From: Methylobacillus flagellatus_A
GTDB lineage: Bacteria; Pseudomonadota; Gammaproteobacteria; Burkholderiales; Methylophilaceae
Strand: one strand, 5' to 3'
Length of the DNA stretch: 64,000 bases
Assembly: GCF_031344055.1 (NCBI RefSeq)
Contig: NZ_JADBEN010000001.1
Positions 16,561 to 24,956 of this stretch are shown here, piece after piece; the first letter of the stretch is position 1, and the number at the start of each line of letters is the position of its first letter. The position numbers and the translations under genes are program-made. The notes under the pieces were generated by a model. The model did not search any database, was not told the origin of the DNA, and was given only the letters and a program-made list of their open reading frames with translations.

Positions 16561-17113
16561 AAAAGCCGACCCTGGACCAGAAGAACAGGATATTGCCGTT
16601 GCCCCGGCCGCCAGGCACATAACTGGTGTTCACCGAGTATTGCCTGTAGTTGAGCGACGCAATCGGTAATATGCCGGGGATGGGGAAGTTCTTGTAGATA
16701 TCGGCACGCGAAGTGAGGAATGCCGTGTAGCCGACGCCGGCATGCACTCCCGACCGAGGGCCCATCATCCATTGGTGCCCATAGCCCAGCATGGGTTGCA
16801 CATTGCTGTGCGAATCCGAGAACGCCATCATGTAAACGCCCTCCCAATTGCCGGCGGCATTGTAGCGGCTGCGTCCGTATCCCAGGCCCCACGTGAATTC
16901 ACGGAACGAGTCGATCTTGTCGTTATCGTAGGCAAAGCGCAAGTGGTGGGTCCAAAGCGGGATGTAGAGGTCATGATCGCCGTTTTTCCAGGTATCCGAG
17001 ATGCGCTCGCATGACTTGTCTATCCATGAGTAGTTGGTGTTGCATGCGGCCTCTGCCGCCAGAGGGACAAGCAGGGTGCTGCTCATCGCGATGATGCCGT
17101 GCCTGATATTCAT
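16559..17113 (-). CDS. pagP: Lipid A palmitoyltransferase PagP
   Basis: A 184-aa outer-membrane enzyme that moves palmitate from phospholipid to lipid A. Signal peptide MNIRHGIIAMSSTLLVPLAAEA is followed by a family-typical barrel: DLYIPLWTHHLRFAYD with the likely catalytic His57, WGLGYGRSRY, NWEGVYMMAFSDS with Asp100 and Ser101, and GYGHQW. It ends in an aromatic residue (RVGF) as expected for a barrel protein. It sits on the opposite strand between era and recO, which are normally adjacent, so it looks inserted into a conserved block. Confidence 0.9.
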   Translation of the reverse strand: MNIRHGIIAMSSTLLVPLAAEAACNTNYSWIDKSCERISDTWKNGDHDLYIPLWTHHLRFAYDNDKIDSFREFTWGLGYGRSRYNAAGNWEGVYMMAFSDSHSNVQPMLGYGHQWMMGPRSGVHAGVGYTAFLTSRADIYKNFPIPGILPIASLNYRQYSVNTSYVPGGRGNGNILFFWSRVGF

Positions 17114-17242
17114 AAGCCTATACCTTAACCATCTGCTAGACCTGACAGCAGAGCATGAGGAAAGGTTTCTCCACTGCGCTGATATGGGCGAGGAAACCTG
17201 AGATAAAATGCGTGCTGGTTCTTAATCTAACATAAAGTTTGC

Positions 17243-17977
17243 ATGGCACTCAGTAACATCCACCGCCAAGACAATCAGCCTGTTTATGTGCTGCACACCT
17301 ATCCGTTCAAGGAAACCAGCCTGGTGGTCGAGTTGTTCAGCCGCGAGTTCGGCCGGGTGGCGGCCGTCGCCAAGGGCGCGAGGCGTCCGCGTTCGGCCAT
17401 GCGCGGCATGCTGCAGGCGTTCCAGCCATTGCAGGCGACCTGGTCGGGCAAGGCCGAGCTCAAGAACCTGCACAGCATGGAATGGGGGGCGGGCTTGCTC
17501 CTGTTGCGCGGCGAGGCATTGATGTGCGGCTTCTACCTCAACGAGTTGCTATTGCGTTTGCTGCCGCGCGAGGATGGGCATGACGCCCTGTTCGACTATT
17601 ACTGCCAGACCTTGCGCATCCTCACGCAAGAGCAGGTGCCGCCCGCGACCACTTTGCGCCGCTTCGAGCTCAAGATGCTGCAGGAGTTGGGCTATGCCGT
17701 GCCGCTGGAACATGATGACGCTGGCAATGCCATCCAGGCTGAATATGTATATTCCTATGTGGCCGAGCAAGGCGCGGCCCGCACAAGCCAGCATGCAGCG
17801 CCGGCAAATGGCGTACAATTGTCCGGCAGGACATTGCTCGCCATGGCGCAGGATGACTACAGCGATGCCTTGACCCAGCAGCAAAGCAAGCAGTTGATGC
17901 GTACCTTGCTGGCGCATTACCTGGGCGACAAACCCTTACATACCCGACAATTACTCATGGATTTGCAGGCATTATGA
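17243..17977 (+). CDS. recO: DNA repair protein RecO
   Basis: A 244-aa recombination mediator of the RecFOR pathway that loads RecA on SSB-coated single strands. The N-terminal OB fold (VYVLHTYPFKETSLVVELFSREFGRVAAVAKGARRP) is clear (quoted in part: KETSLVVELFSREFGR), and the helical C-terminus includes RFELKMLQELGYAVPL. The stop overlaps pdxJ (ATGA). Confidence 0.95.
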   Translation: MALSNIHRQDNQPVYVLHTYPFKETSLVVELFSREFGRVAAVAKGARRPRSAMRGMLQAFQPLQATWSGKAELKNLHSMEWGAGLLLLRGEALMCGFYLNELLLRLLPREDGHDALFDYYCQTLRILTQEQVPPATTLRRFELKMLQELGYAVPLEHDDAGNAIQAEYVYSYVAEQGAARTSQHAAPANGVQLSGRTLLAMAQDDYSDALTQQQSKQLMRTLLAHYLGDKPLHTRQLLMDLQAL

Positions 17978-18696
17978 AACTAGGCGTCAATATCGATCAT
18001 GTAGCCACCCTGCGCCAGGCGCGCGGCACCCAATATCCCAGCGTCGTGCAGGCCGCCCTGCGTGCCGAGGAGGCCGGGGCGGACAGCATCACCATCCATC
18101 TGCGGGAGGACAGGCGCCATATTCAGGATGCGGATGTGTTTGCCTTGCGTCCGTTGTTGCAGACCAAGATGAACCTGGAAATGGCCGTGACCGACGAAAT
18201 GGTCGGCATCGCGCTCCAGGTCAAGCCGCAGGACGTCTGCCTGGTGCCTGAGCGCCGCGAGGAGCGGACGACCGAGGGCGGCCTGGACGTGGCCGGCAAC
18301 CTGGGCACCATCAAGGCAGCCTGCAAGACGCTAGGGGATGCGGGTATCCGCGTTTCCTTGTTCATCGGCCCTGACTTGGAGCAGGTCGAGGCGGCCAGGG
18401 CGGCTGGCGCGCCCGTGATTGAGATTCATACCGGCGCATTCGCCGATGCCAAGACGGATGCCGACAAGCATGCCGAACTGCAGCGTATCCGCATGGCGGT
18501 GGACCATGGGTTGGCGCTGGGCCTGACCGTTAATGCCGGGCACGGCCTCAATATCCACAACGTGCATGAAGTTGTCGGCATCCCCGGCATCGAAGAGCTC
18601 AATATCGGCCATGCGATTGTGGCCCATGCCTTGTTCGTCGGCTGGGAATACGCGGTGCGTGAAATGAAGGCGCTGATCGTGCAGAAGGCGAACTAG
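17974..18696 (+). CDS. pdxJ: Pyridoxine 5'-phosphate synthase
   Basis: A 240-aa TIM-barrel enzyme condensing 1-deoxyxylulose 5-phosphate with 3-amino-2-oxopropyl phosphate to form PNP. Family motifs include LGVNIDHVATLRQARGT, HLREDRRHIQD, CLVPERREE(R)TTEGGLDV and NAGHGLNIHNV. It is coupled to recO and followed 21 bases later by acpS, the usual proteobacterial order. Confidence 0.97.
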   Translation: MKLGVNIDHVATLRQARGTQYPSVVQAALRAEEAGADSITIHLREDRRHIQDADVFALRPLLQTKMNLEMAVTDEMVGIALQVKPQDVCLVPERREERTTEGGLDVAGNLGTIKAACKTLGDAGIRVSLFIGPDLEQVEAARAAGAPVIEIHTGAFADAKTDADKHAELQRIRMAVDHGLALGLTVNAGHGLNIHNVHEVVGIPGIEELNIGHAIVAHALFVGWEYAVREMKALIVQKAN

Positions 18697-18717
18697 GCGG
18701 TTCGGCAAACATTTAGC

Positions 18718-19098
18718 ATGATTTACGGGATAGGTACCGATATTGTCGAAGTGGTGCGCATAGAGGAATCGCTCAGCCGCTTCGGCGACGCATTCGCCCA
18801 GCGCATCCTCAATGCCGCCGAATGGCAGGAATACGAGGCGAGCCGGGTCAAGGCCAGGTTCCTGGCCAAACGCTTCGCCGCCAAGGAGGCATTTGCCAAG
18901 GCGCTGGGCACCGGCATACGCGGCGCTGCCAGTTTCGAGAATATCGGCATTGGGCATGATGACCTGGGCAAGCCGGAATTCCGGCTTGCGCCCTTGTTGC
19001 AGGCGTGGCTGGCGGAAAAGGGAGTTGGCAGCCTGCATCTATCCATCAGCGATGAAAAAGCGCTTGCCGCCGCCTTCGTGGTATTGGAAAAAGCCTGA
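18718..19098 (+). CDS. acpS: Holo-[acyl-carrier-protein] synthase
   Basis: A 126-aa phosphopantetheinyl transferase that activates acyl carrier protein using CoA. Magnesium ligands Asp8 (GIGTDIVEV) and Glu57 (RFAAKEAFAKALGTG) are present, and the C-terminal LHLSISDEKALAAAFVVLE matches the family. It is the last gene of the conserved rnc-era-recO-pdxJ-acpS block. Confidence 0.96.
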   Translation: MIYGIGTDIVEVVRIEESLSRFGDAFAQRILNAAEWQEYEASRVKARFLAKRFAAKEAFAKALGTGIRGAASFENIGIGHDDLGKPEFRLAPLLQAWLAEKGVGSLHLSISDEKALAAAFVVLEKA

Positions 19099-19101
19099 AC
19101 G

Positions 19102-20031
19102 ATGCGTAGCCTGTGGTTTGCCTGCTTGCTATGTGCAGGCACTGCGATGAGTGCAGAGCAATGGGAGCTGGCGGGGGAGAGCAGCGTCGGCAAGCACTAT
19201 GTCGACCAGGCCAGCGTGGTGCGCAATACCGCGGAGCAGAAGTTTACCGTGCAGACCAAGGTGGAGCAGGCTGATGGCATTTGGGTGACCACTATGCAGG
19301 TGGATTGCAGGGCCAAGCGCTTCAGCTACCTCAAAGGGTTCCAACTCAAGGACGGCAAGCAGGTGGTCAGGTTCGACGCTCCGCGTGCGGAAGAGCCGAT
19401 CAGCCCCGGCTCGCTGCCGGACCAGCTGGAGCAGCGCTATTGCACCGCTTCCGTTGCGGCGCCTTCGTCAGCGGTACCCAGATGGGAAGTGGTCAGCAAC
19501 AGCAATGCGGGCGAGGTCGCGCTTGACCGTGCTTCCCTGCAAACACTGCCCGGCCAGGTGTTCAAGGTCAACACCCGCGTCAAGCTGTTCAACAAGAATG
19601 AACAGACCCTGAGCGCGCTGCAATTCAATTGCGGCGAAGGCACTTTCAGGATATTGCAGGCGCAAAGGCTGCGCGACGGCAAGGCCGAACCCCTCTTCGA
19701 CAAGCCTCAACCCTTTGCGCCAGTGGGCAAGTCGGCCACGGCGCAGCATCTCGCCAAGGCGATTTGCAGCCCGGCAGCCAAACCCGCACGCAACCCGTTC
19801 CAGGAGGATGCCTGCAAGGCGACATTGAGCGACTTGCAGGCGCTGGAAGCGCGCGTGCAGGCCGATGTCGACGCCCATGCTTTGTATTGCGACACCATGC
19901 AGAGATACCTCGATCAACTCGCGCGCATTGCCGATGATGCGGAGAAAAACCATTGCGCCATCCACGGCCTGGATCAATACCAGCGCGAGATCCGTGCCGT
20001 CGGGTGCGAGGAGACGCCAGGTGGGCGATAG
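19102..20031 (+). CDS. Secreted protein with two tandem surface-adhesin-E-like repeats
   Basis: A 309-aa protein with signal peptide MRSLWFACLLCAGTAMSA. Two related ~100-residue units follow: WELAGESSVGKHYVDQASV...QVDCRAKRF and WEVVSNSNAGEVALDRASL...QFNCGEGTF, each then ending in LKDGK or LRDGK. Each has the pattern of a Trp start, Asp-(Q/R)-A-S and one core Cys. This resembles the CNP1/surface-adhesin-E fold. A Cys-rich helical C-terminus (~230-305) with four cysteines is separate. It starts 3 bases after acpS and overlaps tcdA. Function unknown; periplasmic or outer-membrane location is inferred. Confidence 0.7.
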   Translation: MRSLWFACLLCAGTAMSAEQWELAGESSVGKHYVDQASVVRNTAEQKFTVQTKVEQADGIWVTTMQVDCRAKRFSYLKGFQLKDGKQVVRFDAPRAEEPISPGSLPDQLEQRYCTASVAAPSSAVPRWEVVSNSNAGEVALDRASLQTLPGQVFKVNTRVKLFNKNEQTLSALQFNCGEGTFRILQAQRLRDGKAEPLFDKPQPFAPVGKSATAQHLAKAICSPAAKPARNPFQEDACKATLSDLQALEARVQADVDAHALYCDTMQRYLDQLARIADDAEKNHCAIHGLDQYQREIRAVGCEETPGGR

Positions 20032-20824
20032 CCGGGACATCGATTGGGAGCGTAGGTTCGGCGGCGTGCGCAGGCTGTATGGCGAGGCCGCGCTGCAACG
20101 CTTCCGCCATGCCCATGTCGCCGTGATCGGCATGGGCGGCGTGGGCTCATGGGCGGTCGAGGCATTGGCGCGCAGCGCGGTAGGCAAGCTGACTTTGGTT
20201 GACCTCGACAATATTGCCGAATCCAACGTCAATCGCCAGTTGCATGCTGTCGAGGGCAATTTCGGCCTTGCCAAGGTTACCGCCATGGCGCAGCGCGTGC
20301 ATACGATCAATCCGTTGGCCGAGGTGCGCGAGATCGAGGATTTCATTACGCCGGACAACCTCGATGCGCTTCTGGCTACGCGTTTCGATGCCGTGCTGGA
20401 TGCGATCGACGATGCAAGGGCCAAGGTGGCGTTGGCTGCCTGGTGCCGCAAGCTCGGGATTCCATTGGTGATGGCAGGCGGGGCGGGGGGACGTGTCGAC
20501 CCTACACGCATCCGGGTGGCGGACTTGGCAGAGGTACACGGCGACAGGCTGCTGGCAAAGGTACGCAACCAGTTACGGCGCGATCACGGTTTCCCGAAAG
20601 GCCTGGACGGCAACAAGCCAGGCAGTAAAAAGAAATTACAGAAATTCGGCATCGCCTGTGTTTATTCCGACGAACCCGTACAGCAGCCGGATGCCAGTTG
20701 CAGCGCGGATGCAGGCGGCATCACGGGTCTCAATTGCGCAGGGTACGGCTCCTCGGTCGCCGTCACCGCTCCATGCGGCATGGCCGCTGCGGCGGAAGTG
20801 CTCAAGCTATTATGGGCGGGATAG
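20021..20824 (+). CDS. tcdA: tRNA threonylcarbamoyladenosine dehydratase (TcdA/CsdL)
   Basis: A 267-aa ThiF/E1-like enzyme that cyclises t6A to ct6A in ANN-decoding tRNAs using ATP. GTG 20021 is chosen: GAGGAG at 20008-20013 is well placed and residues before it do not match the family. The nucleotide-binding VIGMGGVGSWAVEALARS and adenylation motif DLDNIAESNVNRQ are present, with CCxC-type region around GLNCAGYGSSVAVTAPCG. It overlaps the preceding gene by 11 bases. Confidence 0.92.
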   Translation: MGDSRDIDWERRFGGVRRLYGEAALQRFRHAHVAVIGMGGVGSWAVEALARSAVGKLTLVDLDNIAESNVNRQLHAVEGNFGLAKVTAMAQRVHTINPLAEVREIEDFITPDNLDALLATRFDAVLDAIDDARAKVALAAWCRKLGIPLVMAGGAGGRVDPTRIRVADLAEVHGDRLLAKVRNQLRRDHGFPKGLDGNKPGSKKKLQKFGIACVYSDEPVQQPDASCSADAGGITGLNCAGYGSSVAVTAPCGMAAAAEVLKLLWAG

Positions 20825-20833
20825 CTTCGATTG

Positions 20834-21097
20834 TTATCGGGATATGGTGCGCTCGTATTCCGGAAAATAGCGCGAAATCACGGAGAGGTCGAAGCTGCGC
20901 AAAATGCTGGTGTTGGATTCGCGTTCCAGCAGAAACTCGAAAGAGCGTCGGATCAACTCCTCATTGTCAAAGCGTCCCAGGCTGAGTTTTGTCGCGTAGT
21001 CTGGCGCCACTGTCACCCGGTGCGTAGTCGCCGAGCTTGCCTCAACGGCTACTTCGAAAGCATGTTCATCCAGTTTGTTGACGGTGATCTTCGCCAT
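20834..21097 (-). CDS. Conserved hypothetical protein, 87 aa
   Basis: ATG 21097 is chosen because AAGGGG stands correctly upstream and the product starts MAKITVNKLDEHAFEV. The protein is soluble, mixed alpha/beta (beta-rich first half, then DNEELIRRSFEFLLERESN), and ends RYFPEYERTISR. I do not recognise a named family. It converges on tcdA with 9 bases between the stops. Confidence 0.6.
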   Translation of the reverse strand: MAKITVNKLDEHAFEVAVEASSATTHRVTVAPDYATKLSLGRFDNEELIRRSFEFLLERESNTSILRSFDLSVISRYFPEYERTISR

Positions 21098-21153
21098 CGC
21101 AATCCCCTTTGATGAGTAGGGCATAGTGTAGCGTGAAATATGGCTATCTACAT

Positions 21154-21189
21154 AAAAAATCAGCCACCTGCTGCGTAAGCCTGGTGGCT
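21154..21189 (-). terminator. Terminator downstream of the first TonB-dependent receptor
   Basis: On the minus strand the stem AGCCACC / GGTGGCT with a 14-base loop is followed by GATTTTTTATG. It is about 25 bases after the receptor stop and would end the LLM-MFS-receptor transcript before the 87-aa gene. Confidence 0.75.
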
Positions 21190-21214
21190 GGTCCCCTTTA
21201 GGTATTTTGCCGGG

Positions 21215-23539
21215 TTAGAAGTCGTAGCGCAGGCTGGCGCCTATGGTGCGTGGTTGTGCTGCGGAGCCCGCGTACATGCCGAAGCCTGAGTTGACCAAGC
21301 CGAGGAAGTAATGCTTGTCGAACAGGTTTTTGGCCCAGATCGAGATATCCCATTGATTGTTTCCATGTGGAATTTTGAATCCAGTGGTCAGGTTGAATAC
21401 GCCGTAACTGGGAATCTTCGAGTAGGTAGAATTGTTGACGTCGGCATAGGTTTCGGAACGCCAGCCGTAATTGGCAGAGGTGTAATGCTCGACGCTGCCA
21501 TTGATGTTCCATTGATGAAAGACTCCCGCGTTGGCGGTCCAGCGCGGAGCGCCATTGACGCGATTGCCGGCGATGCTACGGACCCCTCGGCCATAGCCTA
21601 CCCCATCGAATTCTTCGAATGGGGTGGGAGCGGTACCCCGGTCAAACGTGGCATCAGTATAGGCAGCGTTGAAGGTCAAAGCTAAATGGCTGGTGGGCTG
21701 AGCCTTGATGTCGAGCTCCACACCCTTGCTGGTCAGGTCGCCAACATTTGTCAAAAGTGGCAGATAGGCACCACCGGATTCGGCGGTGGTGACAGCCTGG
21801 TAGTCGGAAATCTTGGTCAGGAACAGGTTGGTATTGATATGCAAGCGATTATCGAGCCAACTGGTCTTGAGGCCGAGTTCCAGATTATGTGCTTTTTCCG
21901 GGTCAATGCGGAGGGCTTGGCTGCCAAATACCGAACCAGGAGAGGCTACGCTGTTGACATTGAATCCGCCGGATTTCTCACCGGTGGAGTATGTTGCAAA
22001 ACTCAGAATATCATCCGTGAAGCGATAGCTTGCGGTAAGCAATCCAGCAATGCTTTCATCCTTGCGCCTCAACGTACCTGAGTCATAAGCGCCAAATAGT
22101 TGCGGATGGTAAATAATATTGGACGCAGGTGAAATCAGCTGTTGATCGACCCGACCTTCTTTTTTCTCTAGCGTGTAACGCAAACCAGCAGTCAAGTCGA
22201 GCTTTTCGGTCGTATGCCAGGTAGCCTGACCAAAGACAGCATAGCTGTCTGTCTTGGCGGTACCTTGGCCTTGTAAGGATGAGTTTCCCGGATAGGTCAA
22301 GGATAGAGGTAGCGAAATTGGGCCTGTGCTGTAACCATTGTCACTATCGATATTCTGGTGATAGTAAAAGGCGCCGACAACATAGTCGTAGATCTCTCCT
22401 AGTGGCGAGGCGAGGCGGATTTCCTGTGAATATTGTTCTTCCTTGACTTTGAAGCCGCCGACCAATCCTGGCAGGCGAGTAAAATCAAGATCATTCTCAG
22501 GACTGAATTTCCAGTCCCGCCAAGCGGTGATGGACGTCAGCTTATAACCGTTGATATCCCAGTTTGCTTCGGCGGAAAGCGCGTCCTGGTTGACCTTGGA
22601 ACGTTGCCTGGCGTCAAAGTCCACTTTGTAGTCGTAGGGGCTACGGGCGATGTTCACGGCACCAAGAGATGTAGCATTCTGCGCATAGGTCATGCCATTG
22701 GGGCGCCAAGGCCCAAAGCTATAGGGGATCAATGTCCCGGTGCTGGAATCCTCTTCATTGTGTTCACCAATCAGGCGCAGGCTGAACGTTTCGCTGGGCT
22801 TGATCAATATCTGTCCGCGGACGCCCTGGCGGTTGATCTCGTTCAAGTCCTTGCCGTTGTAAGTGTTCTTGATCCAGCCGTCGTCATGGGTATCGTAGGC
22901 GGAAATACGCACGGCCACGTTGTCGCTCAACGGCTGGTTGATCATGGCCTTGAGCTGGCGGTAGCCGCGCTCGCCGCCTGAGACTTCAATGGTGCGTTCC
23001 TCCTTGAACACGGGCTGCCTTGAGGTGATGTTGAGCACGCCGGCGGTGGTGTTCTTGCCGAACAATGTGCCTTGCGGTCCGCGCAACAGGTCGATCTGCT
23101 CGATGTCGAGCAGGTCGAACACCGCCTGACCTGGGCGTCCGAGGTAAACGTTGTCGAGGTAGATGCCGACGCTGCCTTCCAGGCCTTCATTGGCGGTGTT
23201 GTTGCCGATGCCGCGCACCGCGACGCTGGACTGGCGCGCGTGGATGAATTGCGAGGTAAAGTTGGGCAGCAGCTGTTGCAGGTCCTGCACCTGGTAGATC
23301 TTGGTGGCTTCGAGTTGCTCTCCCTTGACGACGCTGATGGGCGCTGGCACATCCTGTTCTTTTTCGGTGCGCCTGCGCGCGGTGACGGTAATGCTGCCCA
23401 GCTGGTTTTCCTCACTGGTTTCTGCGGTTTCCTGCCTGGTAGTTGCTTCAGGTTCGTTTTCCTCGGCGTAGGCCGGGTTGAAGGCCGCATGTATCGCCAG
23501 TGCAATACTGCTGATGACAAATGGTTTGCTTAATTTCAT
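21215..23539 (-). CDS. TonB-dependent receptor (copy 1 of the locus)
   Basis: A 774-aa outer-membrane transporter. Signal peptide (~1-25) is followed by a short TonB-box region (LGSITVTARRRTEKEQ), a plug domain (~60-170, with RGIGNNTANEGLEGSVGIYL and LRGPQGTLFGKNTTAGVLNI) and a 22-strand barrel ending in RTIGASLRYDF. It is 79 bases downstream of the MFS gene and likely co-transcribed with it and the LLM monooxygenase. It is a close paralogue of the 27379-29787 receptor. Substrate is not readable; the partner monooxygenase suggests an organosulfur, chelate or similar small organic compound. Confidence 0.9.
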   Translation of the reverse strand: MKLSKPFVISSIALAIHAAFNPAYAEENEPEATTRQETAETSEENQLGSITVTARRRTEKEQDVPAPISVVKGEQLEATKIYQVQDLQQLLPNFTSQFIHARQSSVAVRGIGNNTANEGLEGSVGIYLDNVYLGRPGQAVFDLLDIEQIDLLRGPQGTLFGKNTTAGVLNITSRQPVFKEERTIEVSGGERGYRQLKAMINQPLSDNVAVRISAYDTHDDGWIKNTYNGKDLNEINRQGVRGQILIKPSETFSLRLIGEHNEEDSSTGTLIPYSFGPWRPNGMTYAQNATSLGAVNIARSPYDYKVDFDARQRSKVNQDALSAEANWDINGYKLTSITAWRDWKFSPENDLDFTRLPGLVGGFKVKEEQYSQEIRLASPLGEIYDYVVGAFYYHQNIDSDNGYSTGPISLPLSLTYPGNSSLQGQGTAKTDSYAVFGQATWHTTEKLDLTAGLRYTLEKKEGRVDQQLISPASNIIYHPQLFGAYDSGTLRRKDESIAGLLTASYRFTDDILSFATYSTGEKSGGFNVNSVASPGSVFGSQALRIDPEKAHNLELGLKTSWLDNRLHINTNLFLTKISDYQAVTTAESGGAYLPLLTNVGDLTSKGVELDIKAQPTSHLALTFNAAYTDATFDRGTAPTPFEEFDGVGYGRGVRSIAGNRVNGAPRWTANAGVFHQWNINGSVEHYTSANYGWRSETYADVNNSTYSKIPSYGVFNLTTGFKIPHGNNQWDISIWAKNLFDKHYFLGLVNSGFGMYAGSAAQPRTIGASLRYDF

Positions 23540-23618
23540 GGTTGGTTTCCCCTAAATAAATCTGGTGTGCCCGTGGTGGTCAGCGAAATTTGGATACATC
23601 GTCGCTTGTCCATGACGA

Positions 23619-24956
23619 TCAGCTTGCTTCAATCTTGTAATGGCCTACCTTTTGCAGGTCGCGCTGGTAATAGCGCAAGGTGCTGGTGAGCAATATAACC
23701 GCTAGCAAGCCGCTGGCGACCGGCAGTATCAACAAGGCATGGCCAAGGCCGTAGTGGTCTGAAAGCAGGCCTGCCAAATAGGGCCCGGGAACGGAGCCGA
23801 GCAAGTGTAGCGTCATGACCGATGCAGTACCAGAAAGTGCGCGGCCGGCGGGGTGCGCCAGTTCCTGGGTCATGCTCAGCGGGCCGGAGCCGCTGACGGC
23901 AGCGGAAAAGCACGCCAGCACGATCAGCAGGTACTGCGTCTGGTAGTCGTAACTGCCGCCGAATGCGATGGCATACAGCACGGTGGACAGGGAAATTGCG
24001 CTGACCGAGAAATAGATCTTGGCATTGCGTAGGCGGCGCGTCAGCGCATCCATGATCCATCCGCCAAGCGGGATGGCGATGACGCCGACCAGCATCAGGC
24101 CGCTGGTCAGCAGCGAGGCGTGCTGCAACGGCAAGCCATGGATGCGGTTAAGATAGGTCGGCAGGAAGAAGACCAGGGGCACCCATTGCAAGGTAGCCAT
24201 GGCGCCGCTGAGATAGGTCAGCAGCAGCGATGGCGTGCGGACGATTCCCGACCAGTTGCGGCGTACCACCTGCCAGTGACTGGTTTTTTGCCGGCCCGCT
24301 GACGGCGCTTCAGGTTGGATATTGCGGTAATCGCGGCAGCGATACAGCGCGACCGCGACCAGGATGCCCGGGATCGCCAGCAATCCCAGCGCATGGCGCC
24401 AGCCGTAATGCGCTGCGATGAATCCGCCCAGCGCGATGCCCAGCGCCATGCCGATGGGCTGGCTGGCGGAGAAGACGTCCAGGGCAAGTTGCAGCCTGCG
24501 GCGCGGGAATGCGGCCGTGATCCAGGCATAGGAGGCGGGGGCGTAGGCGGCTTCTCCAGCTCCCACCAGGGCGCGGCTGGCGGCCAACTGGCCGAAGCTC
24601 TGGGCAAATGCGCCGCTGGCGGATGCGAAACCCCAGAATATACCCATGAGGCTGGCTGTCTTGATGCGGCTCCAGCGGTCGATGGCGATGGATACCGGGA
24701 AGGCGAACAGCACCATGCCCAGGGTCAGCAGCGAGCTGAGCAGGCCCGACTGCGCGTCGCTCAGGTTCCATTCCGCCTTGATGTAAGGCAGCAATCCGGC
24801 AATGATCAGGCGGTCGGCGAAGTCGAATACCATCAGCAGGCATAGCAGCGAGAACACCCATAGGGTGCCTTGCTTGCCGAAGAGGTAGCGGTCATCCTCA
24901 ACTTTAGCGATGACAGTGCTGCCTTGGGTTTCCAACGGGACAGTGGCGCGGCTCAT
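23619..24956 (-). CDS. MFS transporter
   Basis: A 445-aa protein with about 12 hydrophobic segments, first at ~32-55 (LWVFSLLCLLMVFDFADRLI). The N-terminal half has the MFS loop-2/3 region around IDRWSRIKTASLMG and a D/N-rich first helix as in anion:cation symporters; a basic cytoplasmic loop at ~215-235 separates the halves. The start overlaps the LLM gene stop (ATGA), so the two are coupled. It probably carries across the inner membrane the substrate brought in by the neighbouring receptors, or exports the product. Confidence 0.88.
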   Translation of the reverse strand: MSRATVPLETQGSTVIAKVEDDRYLFGKQGTLWVFSLLCLLMVFDFADRLIIAGLLPYIKAEWNLSDAQSGLLSSLLTLGMVLFAFPVSIAIDRWSRIKTASLMGIFWGFASASGAFAQSFGQLAASRALVGAGEAAYAPASYAWITAAFPRRRLQLALDVFSASQPIGMALGIALGGFIAAHYGWRHALGLLAIPGILVAVALYRCRDYRNIQPEAPSAGRQKTSHWQVVRRNWSGIVRTPSLLLTYLSGAMATLQWVPLVFFLPTYLNRIHGLPLQHASLLTSGLMLVGVIAIPLGGWIMDALTRRLRNAKIYFSVSAISLSTVLYAIAFGGSYDYQTQYLLIVLACFSAAVSGSGPLSMTQELAHPAGRALSGTASVMTLHLLGSVPGPYLAGLLSDHYGLGHALLILPVASGLLAVILLTSTLRYYQRDLQKVGHYKIEAS

